Source: Caenorhabditis remanei
Taxonomy: Eukaryota; Nematoda; Chromadorea; Rhabditida; Rhabditidae
Assembly (NCBI RefSeq): GCF_010183535.1
Contig: NC_071330.1
Coordinates: forward strand, 310,001-374,000
Direction: 5' to 3'
DNA length: 64,000 nt
The notes under the pieces were generated by a model. That model was not told the DNA's origin. It was given only the letters and a program-made list of their open reading frames with translations, and searched no databases. The position numbers and the translations under genes are program-made. This document shows, piece after piece, positions 35,366 to 46,439 of the stretch (position 1 is its first letter; every line of letters starts with the position of its first letter).

Positions 35366-36829
35366 TTTGGAGAGAGAGGAGTGGCTGGAAAATGGGGAAA
35401 TTGGGAGTGGTGGGAGGGAGAATAAGACGAGGGGAATTGTGGATATCTGGATATCGGGACAAACAGACAGACCGACAGGCAACTTTTCACTTTTTCAGAG
35501 AAAAAAGCTGACTGTGTCATTTACAACACAAACGGGCATCCGGACTTACAGATATCTGGGGAAACCAAAGTCTGAAAAAGATAGAAGACAGACATTAGTT
35601 TATTCGAATATCGGGATATTTGGAAACACAGACAGACATATAATTCACTTGACACCATTTTGTTTCATAAGAAGTTGTGACATCTCGACATCAGGACGGT
35701 TCGGATTACAGACAGACACGAGTCTCGGATAATTTTAGATACATGGAGTACGGTATCCAGATAAACAGGCAGGCACTTTTCGATAAATCTATCGAAAAAA
35801 TGTGGGATTTTCAGACATTACTGGAAGTTTCTAAAAGATTCTTTAAATTTCGGGAAAATTCTGGATACAATGATTTAGCTTATCCGGAGCACATTTGTAT
35901 TTGTCCACGGATAAGTTGGGTTTTGCCAGGTTTTCATGAAATTTCCAGAATATCCAAGAAACACTTCTAGAAATTTCTAAAAAGGCGGGTTTTCTCCTAA
36001 AAACTTCTGATTATTCAAATTGATTTCAAAAAAATAAAAAATATCCGGACAGATACGTTTGAACATCCGGACATTTGGAGACATAGATGGAAAGTACCTA
36101 CTCTCGGACAGCCAAGATCTGAACAGACCATTTTTTTTGAGAATTTCAGTTTTCCACGGTCTCCTTATAGAGCAACTTTGGCGAAGTTCCATGCTTTTTT
36201 AAGCCTACATTTCAATCGATAACATCCGGACACCCCTACAGGCATCTAATCACTCATCTCAGTTCCTTGACATCCGGACACACATACACACACAGACAGA
36301 CAAAAAAACAGGAAGAAAAGAAGTGAACAAAAACAAGAAGTTGTAGAAAATATCCATCCGGCTTGTTTTCTTTCTTTCGGCGGAATAAGATGAGTTGAGA
36401 GGGCATTTTTACACTGGTCCCCCCAGTCTTCAGTCGGCAGATCATGAAACTACTGGAAATAGTGTGTGGATTGAGGAGGGTGCGAGAGAAAAAGTATGGG
36501 ATAGAGTGGAGATACGGAAAGAGTTGATCAGTGGATGTTGGTGGGAGGAGGAGAGATGGGGGATTCAGGGAGAGAGAGATGGAAAGAGAGAGAAAGTTTC
36601 AGATGGGATAGATGGGATTCACTGGGACGGAGAACATCTGGAAATTATGAGTTTTAGTGAATGCAAGCAGGATTCACGTAAATATGTACAAATCTGTTCA
36701 AAATAACAGACTACCAAATCGTGATTAAAATGATTAACTACTTATGTTAGGGTGATTTACTAACAGAGACGTGCGGAACGAAAATCAGAAATATCCAAAT
36801 TTCAAATAGTTTGGTGATACTAAAAAAAT

Positions 36830-37480
36830 TAATCGAAAGAAATTGCAGGGCACAGTCTCCCAGACTCCGAGTAAGAACTGCAAGGAAATTTTTTGATCTA
36901 CCCTCATGAAACGAAAAATTTGAGCAATTAGCAGGTCTACAAATTTATTTCTTTGACTTTTAGCTAAAAGCACTAAGTCAGAAAAGAGAAATATTTAGTT
37001 TTAGAATTATTCTGAGAGCATTATCCAACCATTCAATCTAAAAAATCCTGGTTTCAGATAATATTTCAGGTCGAAATGGCAATTTTGCATTTTGATTTCG
37101 GAAAAATCAACGGGATTTGTTCATTTCTCAATATTATCTATTGTCGAAATAAAAAAAGTGATACCCGGTGTTTGCGGACTCAATGCTAATTTTAATAATT
37201 TTGCATTGAGTCCGCAAACACCCGGGTATCACTTTTTTTATTTCGACAATAGCGAACGATAGCTCAAAACGTCCGCCGGAGATTTGTACACATTTCTGTG
37301 GGACGGTTTTTCAATTTGCTCATTAGTTTTCGAGAAATCTATCAAATTCCGATTTTTGTTTTGATTTTTTGTTATTAGACTTACTAATTTCTCAAATTTT
37401 TCGTTTCATGAAGGTAGGTCAAAAATTTCCTTGCAGTTCTTTTTCGGAGTCTGAGAGACTGTGCAGGGTGCAATTTGCAG
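36830..37480. repeat. Large foldback element with a perfect central palindrome
   Basis: Outer arms share GCAAGGAAATTTTTTGATCTACC (left, in part) with its inverted, slightly diverged partner near 37400-37440. The core 37137-37250 is almost perfectly self-complementary around GTGATACCCG and TTGCGGACTCAATGC. Confidence 0.8.
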
Positions 37481-37731
37481 CAAAATCTACTTGAACAGTG
37501 CCAAAACTTCCCACCTATGTCAAAATTTACAGCATTTTTAAGTTTTTGATGCGTACTTATTGATTTCGTAAATGAAAAGTTTGAAAAACCCGAGGTTCTG
37601 AAAATTCGTTCCCTGTTTACTACTAGGGAGGTGCAGTCCGTAATAAAAACTGTCGGCAACGTGGGATTTGAAATATAAAAAGCAGCTTCATGACGAAGAA
37701 CGTCAAACATTTTGTATTCTGAAAGCGATCA

Positions 37732-38882
37732 TTCTAATCATCGCATGCTTTGAGAACTCGATGTCACGGTGCGGACTCGAACCAGCGACTGTCACAGGTG
37801 AATCGCGGAAAGCGTGTAATTTGTCAAATATTGTTCGCGAACTTGTCCCGATACGTACAAGCGATGATACCTATTATCGGTCTGTAATTGGTAAATCGCG
37901 AATATTGACGAATAATTCGCATATTGCTCGTAAATCGCGACTAAAAACGTATGATATTTGTGTAATCGCGATCGGTAATTGTTCACCTATCGCGAAAATC
38001 ATTTGAATTCGTTGGATTTGAAAAAAAATTTATTGAAAAAAAAGACAAAAGAATGGATAACATAAGAAGGGGAAGGGTGAATCAAATTATACATGGTAAA
38101 GTCAGTAATAAATTATTTTTCATCCTCATGAGCTTCGCCTCCTTTATCGAATATGCAGCTCCAAACAGCTTCTTTGAATCGTGGCCATCGGTGGTGTTGT
38201 TGATGGGGTTGAGGGTATTTCGATACTATAAAATAGCAATTAGTACTTAAAAAAAACTTTTTAAATATTACCTAAAGATTTTTCCATATATAACAAGCCG
38301 AAGAATCCACAAAATTTCTAGTTCTTCTTGATCCTCTGATTACATTGTGAATCCATTTCCGTAGGTTTTTCATCCGAAACTGTTTGAATTACCATCCTAT
38401 ACTGCACCATCCAAATCTGAAAATATTATTTCATAAGACTCTCAATATGATTGCGACAAACCTCTTCGTGTTGATTGCCCAAGCAGTTTATACTCTTTTT
38501 TGGTAGTCACATTGAGAAGTTATTATACAGAAAACTGTTTAAAAAAATAGGAAAAACAGATGAAAATAAAGAAAAAAAGACTTGGAAAATATGTCTCGCC
38601 CACATTTTCGCGATTTACCAATTACTTATCATACTTTTCGCGATTGTCCGATATTTCGTCAATTGTTCATGGATGTGTATATTTTCGCGATCATGCGAAT
38701 TACATCTCTTCAATTTTCGCGACCTATGAGCAATTTTCCTATTACTTGTAAACGTATGATTATTCATGAGTCGCGATTCACCTGTGGTTAGGCTGACAGC
38801 AGCTGACACTACCGACTGCGCCACAAGAGGCACCGCCACAACAAGTTTTTACTGTGGTTGATATATGAGGAGGTGGATGGTC
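37732..38882 (-). repeat. tRNA-derived SINE, copy B, split by an insertion
   Basis: The left piece 37732-37792 (GCATGCTTT... to the B box region) and the right piece 38787-38882 (A box TGGCGCAGTCGGTAGTGTCA and the CTCCTCATATATCAAC leader) together match SINE copies A and C. The 994 bp between them is a separate inverted-repeat element. Confidence 0.6.
37793..38786. mobile_element. Non-autonomous transposon inserted in SINE copy B
   Basis: Perfect 15-bp terminal repeats CACAGGTGAATCGCG/CGCGATTCACCTGTG. Subterminal regions of about 200 bp on each side are dense in TCGCGA-type words such as AAATCGCGAAT and TTTTCGCGAT. GT flanks both ends, consistent with a 2-bp duplication when compared with uninterrupted SINE copies. 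On the minus strand a segment at 38113-38225 behind a TATAG acceptor could encode a short C-terminus (...FKEAVWSCIFDKGGEAHEDE), perhaps a captured or decayed exon. No transposase motif was recognised. Confidence 0.7.
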
Positions 38883-39159
38883 CAGTGGACATTTTCAGAT
38901 TGCAGTTTGATTTTCTAAATACTTCTGTTTGAGACTGTCGCGTCGTGGCCGCGCTTTCTTGTGGCTTTGAAACTCACACCCGTTTTAATCTATGACATTT
39001 CTAGCAAGGACTGCATTGTAAGCGACTATTAAGAAAACAGGAAATACATTTATATGAAAATTTGGTTTAATTTTACAAAGAAGCTTTAATGAAGTCGCCT
39101 AGGGGAAATATGAGCTCCTGGATATTTCGAAACAAGACATTTCGAAATGTCTAGCGCTA

Positions 39160-39272
39160 TTAGCTCGGCACAATTCTTACAACTGCGCTCCATCGAAATT
39201 CCCTTGAAAATGTCTCTTTTTCTCTGTGGTTCTCAATTTCATCCGCAATTTTCTTCGGTTTCGGTAGAGCGC
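39160..39272. repeat. Palindrome family C, partial copy
   Basis: Begins TTAGCTCGGCACAATTCTTA and reaches CGGTTTCGGTAGAGCGC, but the terminal part of the right arm is missing. Confidence 0.7.
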
Positions 39273-39356
39273 TAACACATCACTTCAAAAGCTGCTCATA
39301 GGTCATTGTAATGACGTGGTTTTATCACCATCATAATATAGTCGTCTGATCGCTTC

Positions 39357-39500
39357 TAACTCTAATCATCGCATGCTTTGTAACCACAAGAATCGAACCA
39401 GCGACCTTCAGTCTGGTAATGGAGTGCACTACCGACTGCGCCACCGGGTACACAAACGTCTGACCGTCTAATTCTCGCTGATGTCTGTAGGGGGAGACGA
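39357..39500 (-). repeat. tRNA-derived SINE, copy C
   Basis: Minus strand: GGTGGCGCAGTCGGTAGTG (A box), then GGTTCGATTCTTG (B box), then CAAAGCATGCGATGATTAG. Same order and spacing as copy A; the leader differs more. Confidence 0.6.
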
Positions 39501-39580
39501 GGATGGGAGGTACGGTAGAAACCTCAAAGAAAAAAGGCATTCAAAAAATTATTTATTAGAACTGACAAGAGATAATACTA

Positions 39581-41458
39581 CTATTTTGAAGACTCAGATT
39601 CATTCTTGACCATCTCGATTTTTGGCATGAAATACTCATTCCCATCCTCCTCAAAAGAGACTTGAATCGCCGAATCCTTGTTTCGCGGAATCATGATGCA
39701 TCTGGAAATCAGAATATGGGGACTAGTTTCTGATATGATGACCTAGAAAACTAACCTCTCACTAACTTCCACCCCGCTCGGGAACTGTCTGGTCACTCGT
39801 TCAATTATCTCCTGCATAAACCGCTTTCTAATCGATAAAGACGTGAACTGAGTGCCGATATCCCTTCCGAAATACTTCCAGTTAGTAATTACTGGGATCA
39901 CAGCTTCCTCAATCTCATCGTTCAAGAGTCTGATTTCCGGATTGTGGAGGTTTGGAAGGAAGTCGCTCCAATTCGTGTTTTTATCTCGGTCACTGATCGC
40001 CAAGATCTTGGCACTACGTACCACTGGATGGCCGACTCCTTTGTATCCTTTGTCACCACTGGGTGTCTGGACATAATCCAATGGGAAGCTGCGTTCGTCG
40101 AGGATATTCTGCAAGAACAATTAAAGGAGAACATTTCGTTTATTGCAGATTCCGATACTTCAGGAAAGTTTTATTCAGACTTGCAACGGGCCGGGCCGGA
40201 ATTAAAATTTTTCCGGCCGGCCCGGCCCGGAAGTTCGAAAATGTCCCGATTTTTTTGAAAATTGTTTTTTAAGAACAATTTTTGTAGGTTTCGAAGGTTG
40301 TTGAAAAATATACTTGAGGAAAAATATGAAACATTTTCAGAAAATACATTTTTGGACAAAAAATTATAGTGAAAAAAGTTCAAAATTTCAAATCCGGGCC
40401 GGTGCTTTTTCGGCCCGGCCCGGAATTTTGCAAGTCTGCTTTTATTATTGCTAAACATCACTCTAAACGCCCCAATTCCCGTTTGTCCTGACTCAAAATG
40501 AGCTTTGGTGGAAGATGTTTTGTCGTGTAGTCCTCTCGGACAAGTTTCAAGTGTTTTTTTCTATTCCTTTTGTCGATATTCACCTTTAATCCATCCATCA
40601 ATTTATTAAAGTTCTGATGCGTTGACAACTTTCTAATCCTGAATTGCAGTCCAACTGGCAGTCTGATTAGATTAGCCTCCATGGCGAGATGATTCACTTG
40701 AATGGGAGATTTACGGTTTCCAAGGAACTTAGATGTCAGACTCTTCATAGCCATGCCAATGGATCTCTTGTAGTTCACAATTTCTTTTGTACCCAATGAC
40801 ACTGTCAATTTCAGATAATTGTTACATCGAACTGTGGCAACATCTGCTTCATAATCCTCCCGGAATCTCTGAATAACATCTGGGTGCGTATTCCTGTCAG
40901 ACTTAAAGGGGCCAATGTCGCCTGGTGTCGGTAGCCTCCTTTCGCTATAGTTCCAGATTCGTCTACCGAAAATGTCCACGTCATACGATACACCTCCTTT
41001 TTCATTGGCTTTCGTGATTGACTCTGGATTTTTGGCGTTTCGTAGATGACGGATAATCGATAACTCATAAACAGTGTCATTCACAATCAGCTTGTTCTCA
41101 TCATAGTAATTGAACTGTTCGATTCGCAGTGGAGTGACTTGGTCGGCCGTTCGGACACTTGGGCAGCGGGAGGATAGTTCAAATCTGGAAAATAAGATTT
41201 GTCTAGAATTGGCGGCCGGACAAAGACAATAGGTCTAGTGATAAAAAAAACTAACCTCTTATTACCTTCCATGTATCCCAGGATCTTCTTTAAACTGTCA
41301 TAAGACATTGGTTTGATTTTTATTTTCAGTTTCTTTCCATCAATACCTCGACTTCCATCATTTGATAATCGCTTTATGCAGAGTCCAGTAGTGACTGGTG
41401 GAGCAGTGAATGACATATCTGGACATGAGAGATTATTAGGTTGAAGCGCAAGGAACAT
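39581..41458 (-). CDS. DUF3557-family protein (nematode-specific)
   Basis: Exons 41256-41458, 40584-41184, 39756-40108 and 39581-39701 give 425 residues, or 411 if the ATG at 41416 is the start. Family hallmarks as I know them: MSYDSLKKILGYMEGNKRFE then LSSRCPSVR, the block PLRIEQFNYYDENKLIVNDT near residue 100, SFPLDYVQT, GHPVVRSAKILAI...NW, and a C-terminal RCIMIPRNKDSAIQVSF. This large Caenorhabditis-specific family has no known biochemical role and often sits near F-box genes, as here. I ended exon 2 at the GTGAATATC donor after NKLMDGLK because only that donor joins SFPLDYV in phase; the frame otherwise runs into repeat DNA. Intron 2 contains a GGCC foldback (40178-40439) and a copy of the GTCCGAGAGGACTACAC repeat. 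Confidence 0.85.
40178..40439. repeat. GGCC foldback in an intron of the DUF3557 gene
   Basis: Inverted ends AGACTTGCAACGGGCC and AATTTTGCAAGTCT, with GGCCGGCCCGGCCCGG near the left end and GGCCCGGCCCGG near the right. Confidence 0.8.
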
Positions 41459-43619
41459 TGAGAAAAGAGCAAGATAAAAGAATAAGAGAACATTTAAAAT
41501 TGATCTGTGAGATTGTTTGGGTCAATAATTAAAACCATAATATTATTGATTTTGGTTTTTTGAGGTGTGCCCTGAGAAGGCGCAGAGACAATTCAGGCAG
41601 GTTCCACATATTATTGACTCAGATTCCCAGAAAACGGAAACTGACATTCCCATGCATTTCCATTAGAACACAGGAGAGAACGGGCACACCCATAATTTCC
41701 CAGGAGATTTCGACTCCTGGGAATCTGAATCAATAACATGTGATTTATGAAAAAGAGTGTTTACGAGAACAAGAAATTGCAGCGAATACAGCTACACGGT
41801 CAAAGCTACCAACGCAGCCGCGTTCTATTGACAAGAATGGTACATGTTTAGCGTCACGGTGAACATTCAAAATTGGGCACTGTTCTAGAACGCCGGAACG
41901 AAAAAAAAAATCCCGGGACCAAAAAAAAATCCCGGAACCAAAATTTTCATTTTATTATTTGAATTTTTGCGAACTGCTAGTCAATACGGGTCCAAAAGAG
42001 ATACCGGTTCTGATTCTTCATCAATCTTCTCAAACACCAGAAGACAGCCCAACGACAATCCCACCATTCACATCTTTGCTCAAGGATTCGAGGATTCGTC
42101 CAACAACTGAAAGAAGCCAGGAAGAAAAAGTCATTTACTCCCCAGCTCGATTTTCAGTAAGGTTACGGAACAGTTAGTCAACGAGAAGAAGCCTGGAACA
42201 TCAGTCCCTCAGCTCGACCTCATGGTGGATTAACCGGATTCATCAACAAGAAGTCAACGATTCTAGGATTCTGGAGCCAAGATGTCAACGTCAAACCCTT
42301 GTAATAGGAGGAAGCAGACAAGCAACTTCAGCTGAAACTCCAAGAATTTCAACAATTTCACTGTTTGACAACTCATCTTCTGAACATAAAACTCCTGAAA
42401 GATACAACCATTTGACCTACCACACTAGAATGAGCCTTCTGTGAAGGAGTTCTTCTGGACCGGTTATGGGAAAGTGAACAAGTCACAACTACAAGTCATA
42501 CCAGCCGCTTATTCCGACCAACTCCAGAAGCTACGCCTCGCGACGGGGGATAGCCAGAAGAAACAACTTGGAGTAGCGAGGAAGTACAAACAGAAGATAA
42601 AAACTTCAATACAGAAGATAAGTTGTCAAACAGAGAAATTGTTGAAATTCTTTGGATTAATCCACCATGAGGTCGAGCTGAGGGACTGATGTTCCAGGCT
42701 TCTTCTCGTTGACTAACTGTTCCGTAACCTTACTGAAAATCGAGCTGGGGAGTAAATGACTTTTTCTTCCTGGCTTCTTTCAGTTGTTGGACGAATCCTC
42801 GAATCCTTGAGCAAAGATGTGAATGGTGGGATTGTCGTTGGGCTGTCTTCTGGTGTTTGAGAAGATTGATGAAGAATCAGAACCGGTATCTCTTTTGGAC
42901 CCGTATTGACTAGCAGTTCGCAAAAATTCAAATAATAAAATGAAAATTTTGGTTCCGAGGTTTTTTTCTTGTTCCGGGATTTTTTTTTGGTCCCGGGATT
43001 TTTTTTTTTCGTTCCGGCGTTCTAGAACAGTGCCCAAAATTGTATAGCCGGTATAGTATGCACCAGAGCTGTGCGGAAGTAAATTTTCCGCAAAAATGAA
43101 GTCGGAAGAAAGAAGTCGAAGGAAGGAGCTCCCACACATCTCTGGTATGCACATAAGTTCGAATATACACCGTGACGCAAAACATGTACAATTCTTGTCA
43201 ATAGAGCGTGACTGCCTTGGTAGCCCTGGCCTCATCGTCCAGTTATGTTTCTGGAGGTCCCTGCTTCCAAGGCTCGGACGGAGATTTTGCAATTCTGCTT
43301 TGGACCAGTTGTGGGTGGGGGCAACTGGATGAGACCCCGTAATGAGATTTCTATGGGAGTCGGAATTATTGAAAGGGGAATTTTGAGAATCTGAGTCGCT
43401 AATTTTCCACTCGAAAATGCTCACAGTGGTCAGTGTTGACCGAATTTTCCATTTTTGTGTTTAAGGCATGTTTATAACGTACAAATTTGCAAGAAAGCGT
43501 CAACGGCGCCCCAGAGGAATAGCTTCACTTTGAGCAGTTCAGTCACTAGGCACTTATCCATAGTGGCCTATAAAAACCAAAATCAGAAAAGTACAAAAAA
43601 CATTCATTTTAAAAAATGT
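41459..43619. other. Spacer dominated by a 1.4-kb inverted-repeat element
   Basis: Besides the element at 41800-43245, it holds a small inverted pair CAGATTCCCAG/CTGGGAATCTG near 41625-41730, and a gene-poor AT-rich 3' flank of the F-box gene (43250-43619). Confidence 0.5.
41800..43245. mobile_element. Large foldback element with identical arms and a nested insertion
   Basis: The arms at about 41880-42236 and 42655-43030 are inverted copies so close that both encode the same 72-codon frame (MNFCELLVNTGPKEIPVLIL...), once on each strand. The outer parts also pair (TTCTATTGACAAGAATGGTA near 41825 against its counterpart near 43190). The right arm carries a small insertion at 43064-43146 with AGAGCTGTGCGGAA/CCACACATCTCT ends. 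The central 420 bp are unique. There is no recognisable transposase. Confidence 0.85.
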
Positions 43620-45902
43620 TCAATCCTGAATCACTGCATCTCCAGGAACAAACTCTTTTTCAATTTGAGCAAATGTGAATTGATGATTAGGTATATCATA
43701 GAAAATCGATAAGCATTTATCATCATTTGGAGTCCGGAAGAACCATTTTCTTTCTTTTAAAAACTCATGAGCAGGTCCGAGGGAAGTCAAGAAATTGTCC
43801 ATGTCCTGGAATTCGGAGTAGTCGATACAAAAGTTTCGGAATTCCGGTGATTGTTGGAATTTCTGGAAAAACAAGAATTGACTCGTTTTTTAGGCCAACA
43901 AAACTAGTCCTCCTAGATTTCCACTCCGTGACCTAGAAACCCAAATACACAAAAACTAGTAACCGCTCTTGAATAAACTAGTTTAAGATCTGTGGCCTAG
44001 AAAACTCAATTCTGCGGAAACTAGTCCCCGGGATCACAACTCCGGTGGCCTAGAAACCCCCAACTAGTCCCTCACCTCTTTCAACCCGCTCATCCCTTCC
44101 TTTGTCACCGATTTCAACATCACAAATCCAACCAAAAAATGCGAGAAATGACACAACGGGATCCGAGCAACCCGCCTCGAGACATAAACCTCTTTCGCCA
44201 TTTTCCACTGCTCCAACTCCACGATTTCATTGAAATTCAGAAGACTTTCATGTTCAAACCGTCCAGAATCCCTCACGTAGATCCCGATGGATTTTAGAGT
44301 TTTCGCGTCGAGATACGGTAGAATTCGGAGGACGTCTGAGGTGTCCGACACGTAGGTCTCGAAGCTGTTGACTTGTAGACAATGGGTTCTAGAATCCAGA
44401 ATGTTCTTCAATATATCAATGAACTTGTTATCCGTGGCAAGTCTCATGTCCACTGTAAATTCTATTAAAATCGATTTCTGGTGGCGGAGAATTAGTTGAA
44501 AGTCGTTGGAGAATGTCTCAATGTACGGTTTCTGATTGATCACTTTGTCTTTGAGTCCGTTAGAAACACAAGAAGAATCGTTGTGATCGTGATATGATAG
44601 GGATACTGAAAACGTGGAAAACTAGTTGGCAAGTCGTTTTTGAACTACAGTATCTGCAGGAAAGGCTCTTTATAAGGATCCCTCGTCGACTAATTGTCAA
44701 AAGTACCGTTAAAATGATTGATCGCTAGTTTGAACTGCGCCCGAGTCAAAGTCGCCGGATCAGAACTGTCCGGACTAAAACTAATACGAATCGGAACACT
44801 TTGATTATAACGTTGTATTGAATGGCTCTGGGACATTTCGCCACCAGACGTTTTGCCACCAATTTCAGGAAAATTTCCAAAGTTTTATAGGGAAAAAAAC
44901 ATGTTGATTATGCTATCTAAGGCGATATGTTTTTCTCCCTATAAAACTTTGGAAATTTTCCTGAAATTGGTGGCAAAACGACTGGTGGCGAAATGTTTCG
45001 GAGCACTTACAAAGGAGGACTGAAGTCATATTTTCTTTGCAGATATCACTACTTCAGAAAATGCTAAAAAACGTTTATTATTGACGCATGTGCTGAAAAT
45101 AGCTTTAAACGCCACAATTCTCGTTCTCCTGACTCAAAAGGAGCTTTGGTGGAAGAGTTTTTCCGCACGGTCGTGTAGTCCTCTCGGACAAGATTTTTGG
45201 TTCACTTCCTCGTTTCCTCACGTTTCCCCACATTTAAATCGCAAAAAAAGAAAAAAAATACGAAAGTTTGTTTAAAAATTTGAGGAATTGAGCAAAAAAT
45301 CTTGTCCGAGAGGACTACACGGAAAAACTATTCCACCAAAGCTCCTTTTGAGTCAGGAAAACGGGAATTATGGCGATTAGAGCGGGTTTCAGCATATGCG
45401 TCAGTAATAAAAGTTTTAAGTAATTATCTGAAATATCGGAATCTGCAATAAACAAAATATGACGGTTATTCGGGACACCATAAGGGAAGGTGATCAACTC
45501 GCATACCTTTCTGATAATCCGCGTGAACATATTCAATGGAAACTAGATATTTAGTTCTAGAAATTGAAATTCTTGTCAATTTAGAATCAGGAATCTTGTC
45601 ATCAATGTAGTTACGCAACCCATGACACACTTTTCGAAGGATTTGACTGGAAAATGGAAAACAAATTTAAGCAATGATTTTTTATTAGCTCAGCACAGTT
45701 GTTACAACTGCACTCCACCGAAATCCTCTTGAGAAATGTCTCTTTTTCTCTGAGTCTCTCAACTTCGCACACAATTTTATTGTGTTTCGGTAGAGCGCGG
45801 TTGTAAGAAGCGTGTCGTGCGTATAACTCACACTGCAATGAAGTCAGAATTTTCCAATATACCATCCATAGCCATATCTGGCATATCCAATAGAGACGGC
45901 AT
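43620..45902 (-). CDS. F-box protein with FTH (FOG-2 homology) domain, fbxa type
   Basis: Exons 45832-45902, 45507-45646, 44076-44605 and 43620-43862 give 327 residues in phase. Residues 1 to about 42 are the F-box (MPSLLDMPDMAMDGILENSD, then IQILRKVCHGLRNYIDD). Residues from about 95 form the FTH/DUF38 region (FQLILRHQKSILIEF, VLRILPYLDAKTLKSIGIY, FNEIVELEQWKMAKEV). By family, it would be a substrate-recognition subunit of an SCF ubiquitin ligase in cytosol or nucleus; the substrate is unknown. The start was taken at the F-box methionine; an in-frame ATG at 46013 would add 37 residues. The 900-bp intron 2 carries two palindromes and an in-phase alternative first exon candidate (44707-44836). 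Such genes are expanded and fast evolving in Caenorhabditis. Confidence 0.9.
44707..44836 (-). other. Possible alternative first exon of the F-box/FTH gene
   Basis: ATG at 44836 opens 43 codons (MSQSHSIQRYNQSVPIRISF...) to a GTACTT donor after NHFN, in phase 1. That is the phase needed to join the FTH exon at 44605, producing an FTH protein without the F-box. The ATG lies at the edge of a palindrome. It cannot be an ordinary internal exon, because entry at the AG before it brings a stop. Confidence 0.3.
44836..45003. repeat. Palindromic element with ACATTTCGCCACCAG ends
   Basis: The arms include CCAAAGTTTTATAGGGA and its perfect complement on either side of a loop of about 45 bases; the outer ends are GACATTTCGCCACCAGACGT and its inverted partner with one change. 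Confidence 0.9.
45080..45417. repeat. Foldback of the GTCCGAGAGGACTACAC repeat
   Basis: Two inverted copies of about 120 bp containing CTTGTCCGAGAGGACTACAC and CAAAGCTCCTTTTGAGTCAG flank about 100 bp. A third, single copy lies inside the DUF3557 gene intron at about 40455-40560. Confidence 0.8.
45686..45820. repeat. Palindrome family C copy in F-box gene intron 1
   Basis: Starts TTAGCTCAGCACAGTTGTTA and ends with GCGGTTGTAAGAAGCGTG; it makes up most of the 185-bp intron. Confidence 0.8.
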
Positions 45903-46439
45903 TTTTTTTCTCCGAAAAATTCTCTGAAAATAATCAATAATGAAAGCGAGAAGACGAAACAAATTGTTGTGTGTGTTGACAAGAGAGTGATAGCAGGTGG
46001 GTGATGAAGACATTTTGAGTAAATATAATAGAAAATGTGTGATTTGTGAAATGTTTCCAATGTATGGGAGTTTTTAGTGATGTCAATGGAAACACGACAT
46101 TTAAAGGTGAACCTATGCAAACGCGCTGTGTTGAAACAACATTTTTGGTCATATTAATTGAAGACTTAATTGCAATTTTCAAATATTTTTTGCAAACTAA
46201 ATTCTTTCAAAAAAAGACATTTATCTTCTCGATTATATTTCTCCTTGAAACAATTTCTTGTCTAAATTCTTCTTTTTGAACAAATAATTTAGGTAAGCGA
46301 TATTTCTCAAAAGGGCGCGTTTGCATAGGTTCATTTTGAAATATCGTGCGGAAAGGTATACATTGAACCAGAAGGTCATCTGGACATGTGGAACGATGGA
46401 CACACAGATAGACAGATGTACAGTACCGTTCAATAGGAT

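Larger units (their letters stand above)
35366..39580. other. 4.2-kb repeat-rich intergenic region
   Basis: No convincing host gene. 35420-36310 contains many ACATCCGGACA...CAGACAGACA words. 36370-36720 is purine-rich with no recognisable frame. Then come a palindrome (36830-37480), an interrupted SINE (37732-38882) carrying a 1-kb transposon, a partial family C palindrome (39160-39272) and a third SINE copy (39357-39500). Confidence 0.6.

Noticed and set aside
40458..40583. Extension of DUF3557 exon 2 to the stop at 40458
   Set aside because: That part is a copy of the GTCCGAGAGGACTACAC repeat found at 45080-45417, and only the earlier GTGAAT donor joins the conserved SFPLDYV block in phase.
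41959..42931. Two identical 72-codon frames on opposite strands as possible duplicate genes
   Set aside because: They lie in the arms of a foldback element with no splice signals, codon bias or homology. The identity reflects the inverted repeat, not selection.
42780..43424. 214-codon minus-strand frame as a gene
   Set aside because: Most of it overlaps the foldback arm and a nested element; no domain and no exon signals.
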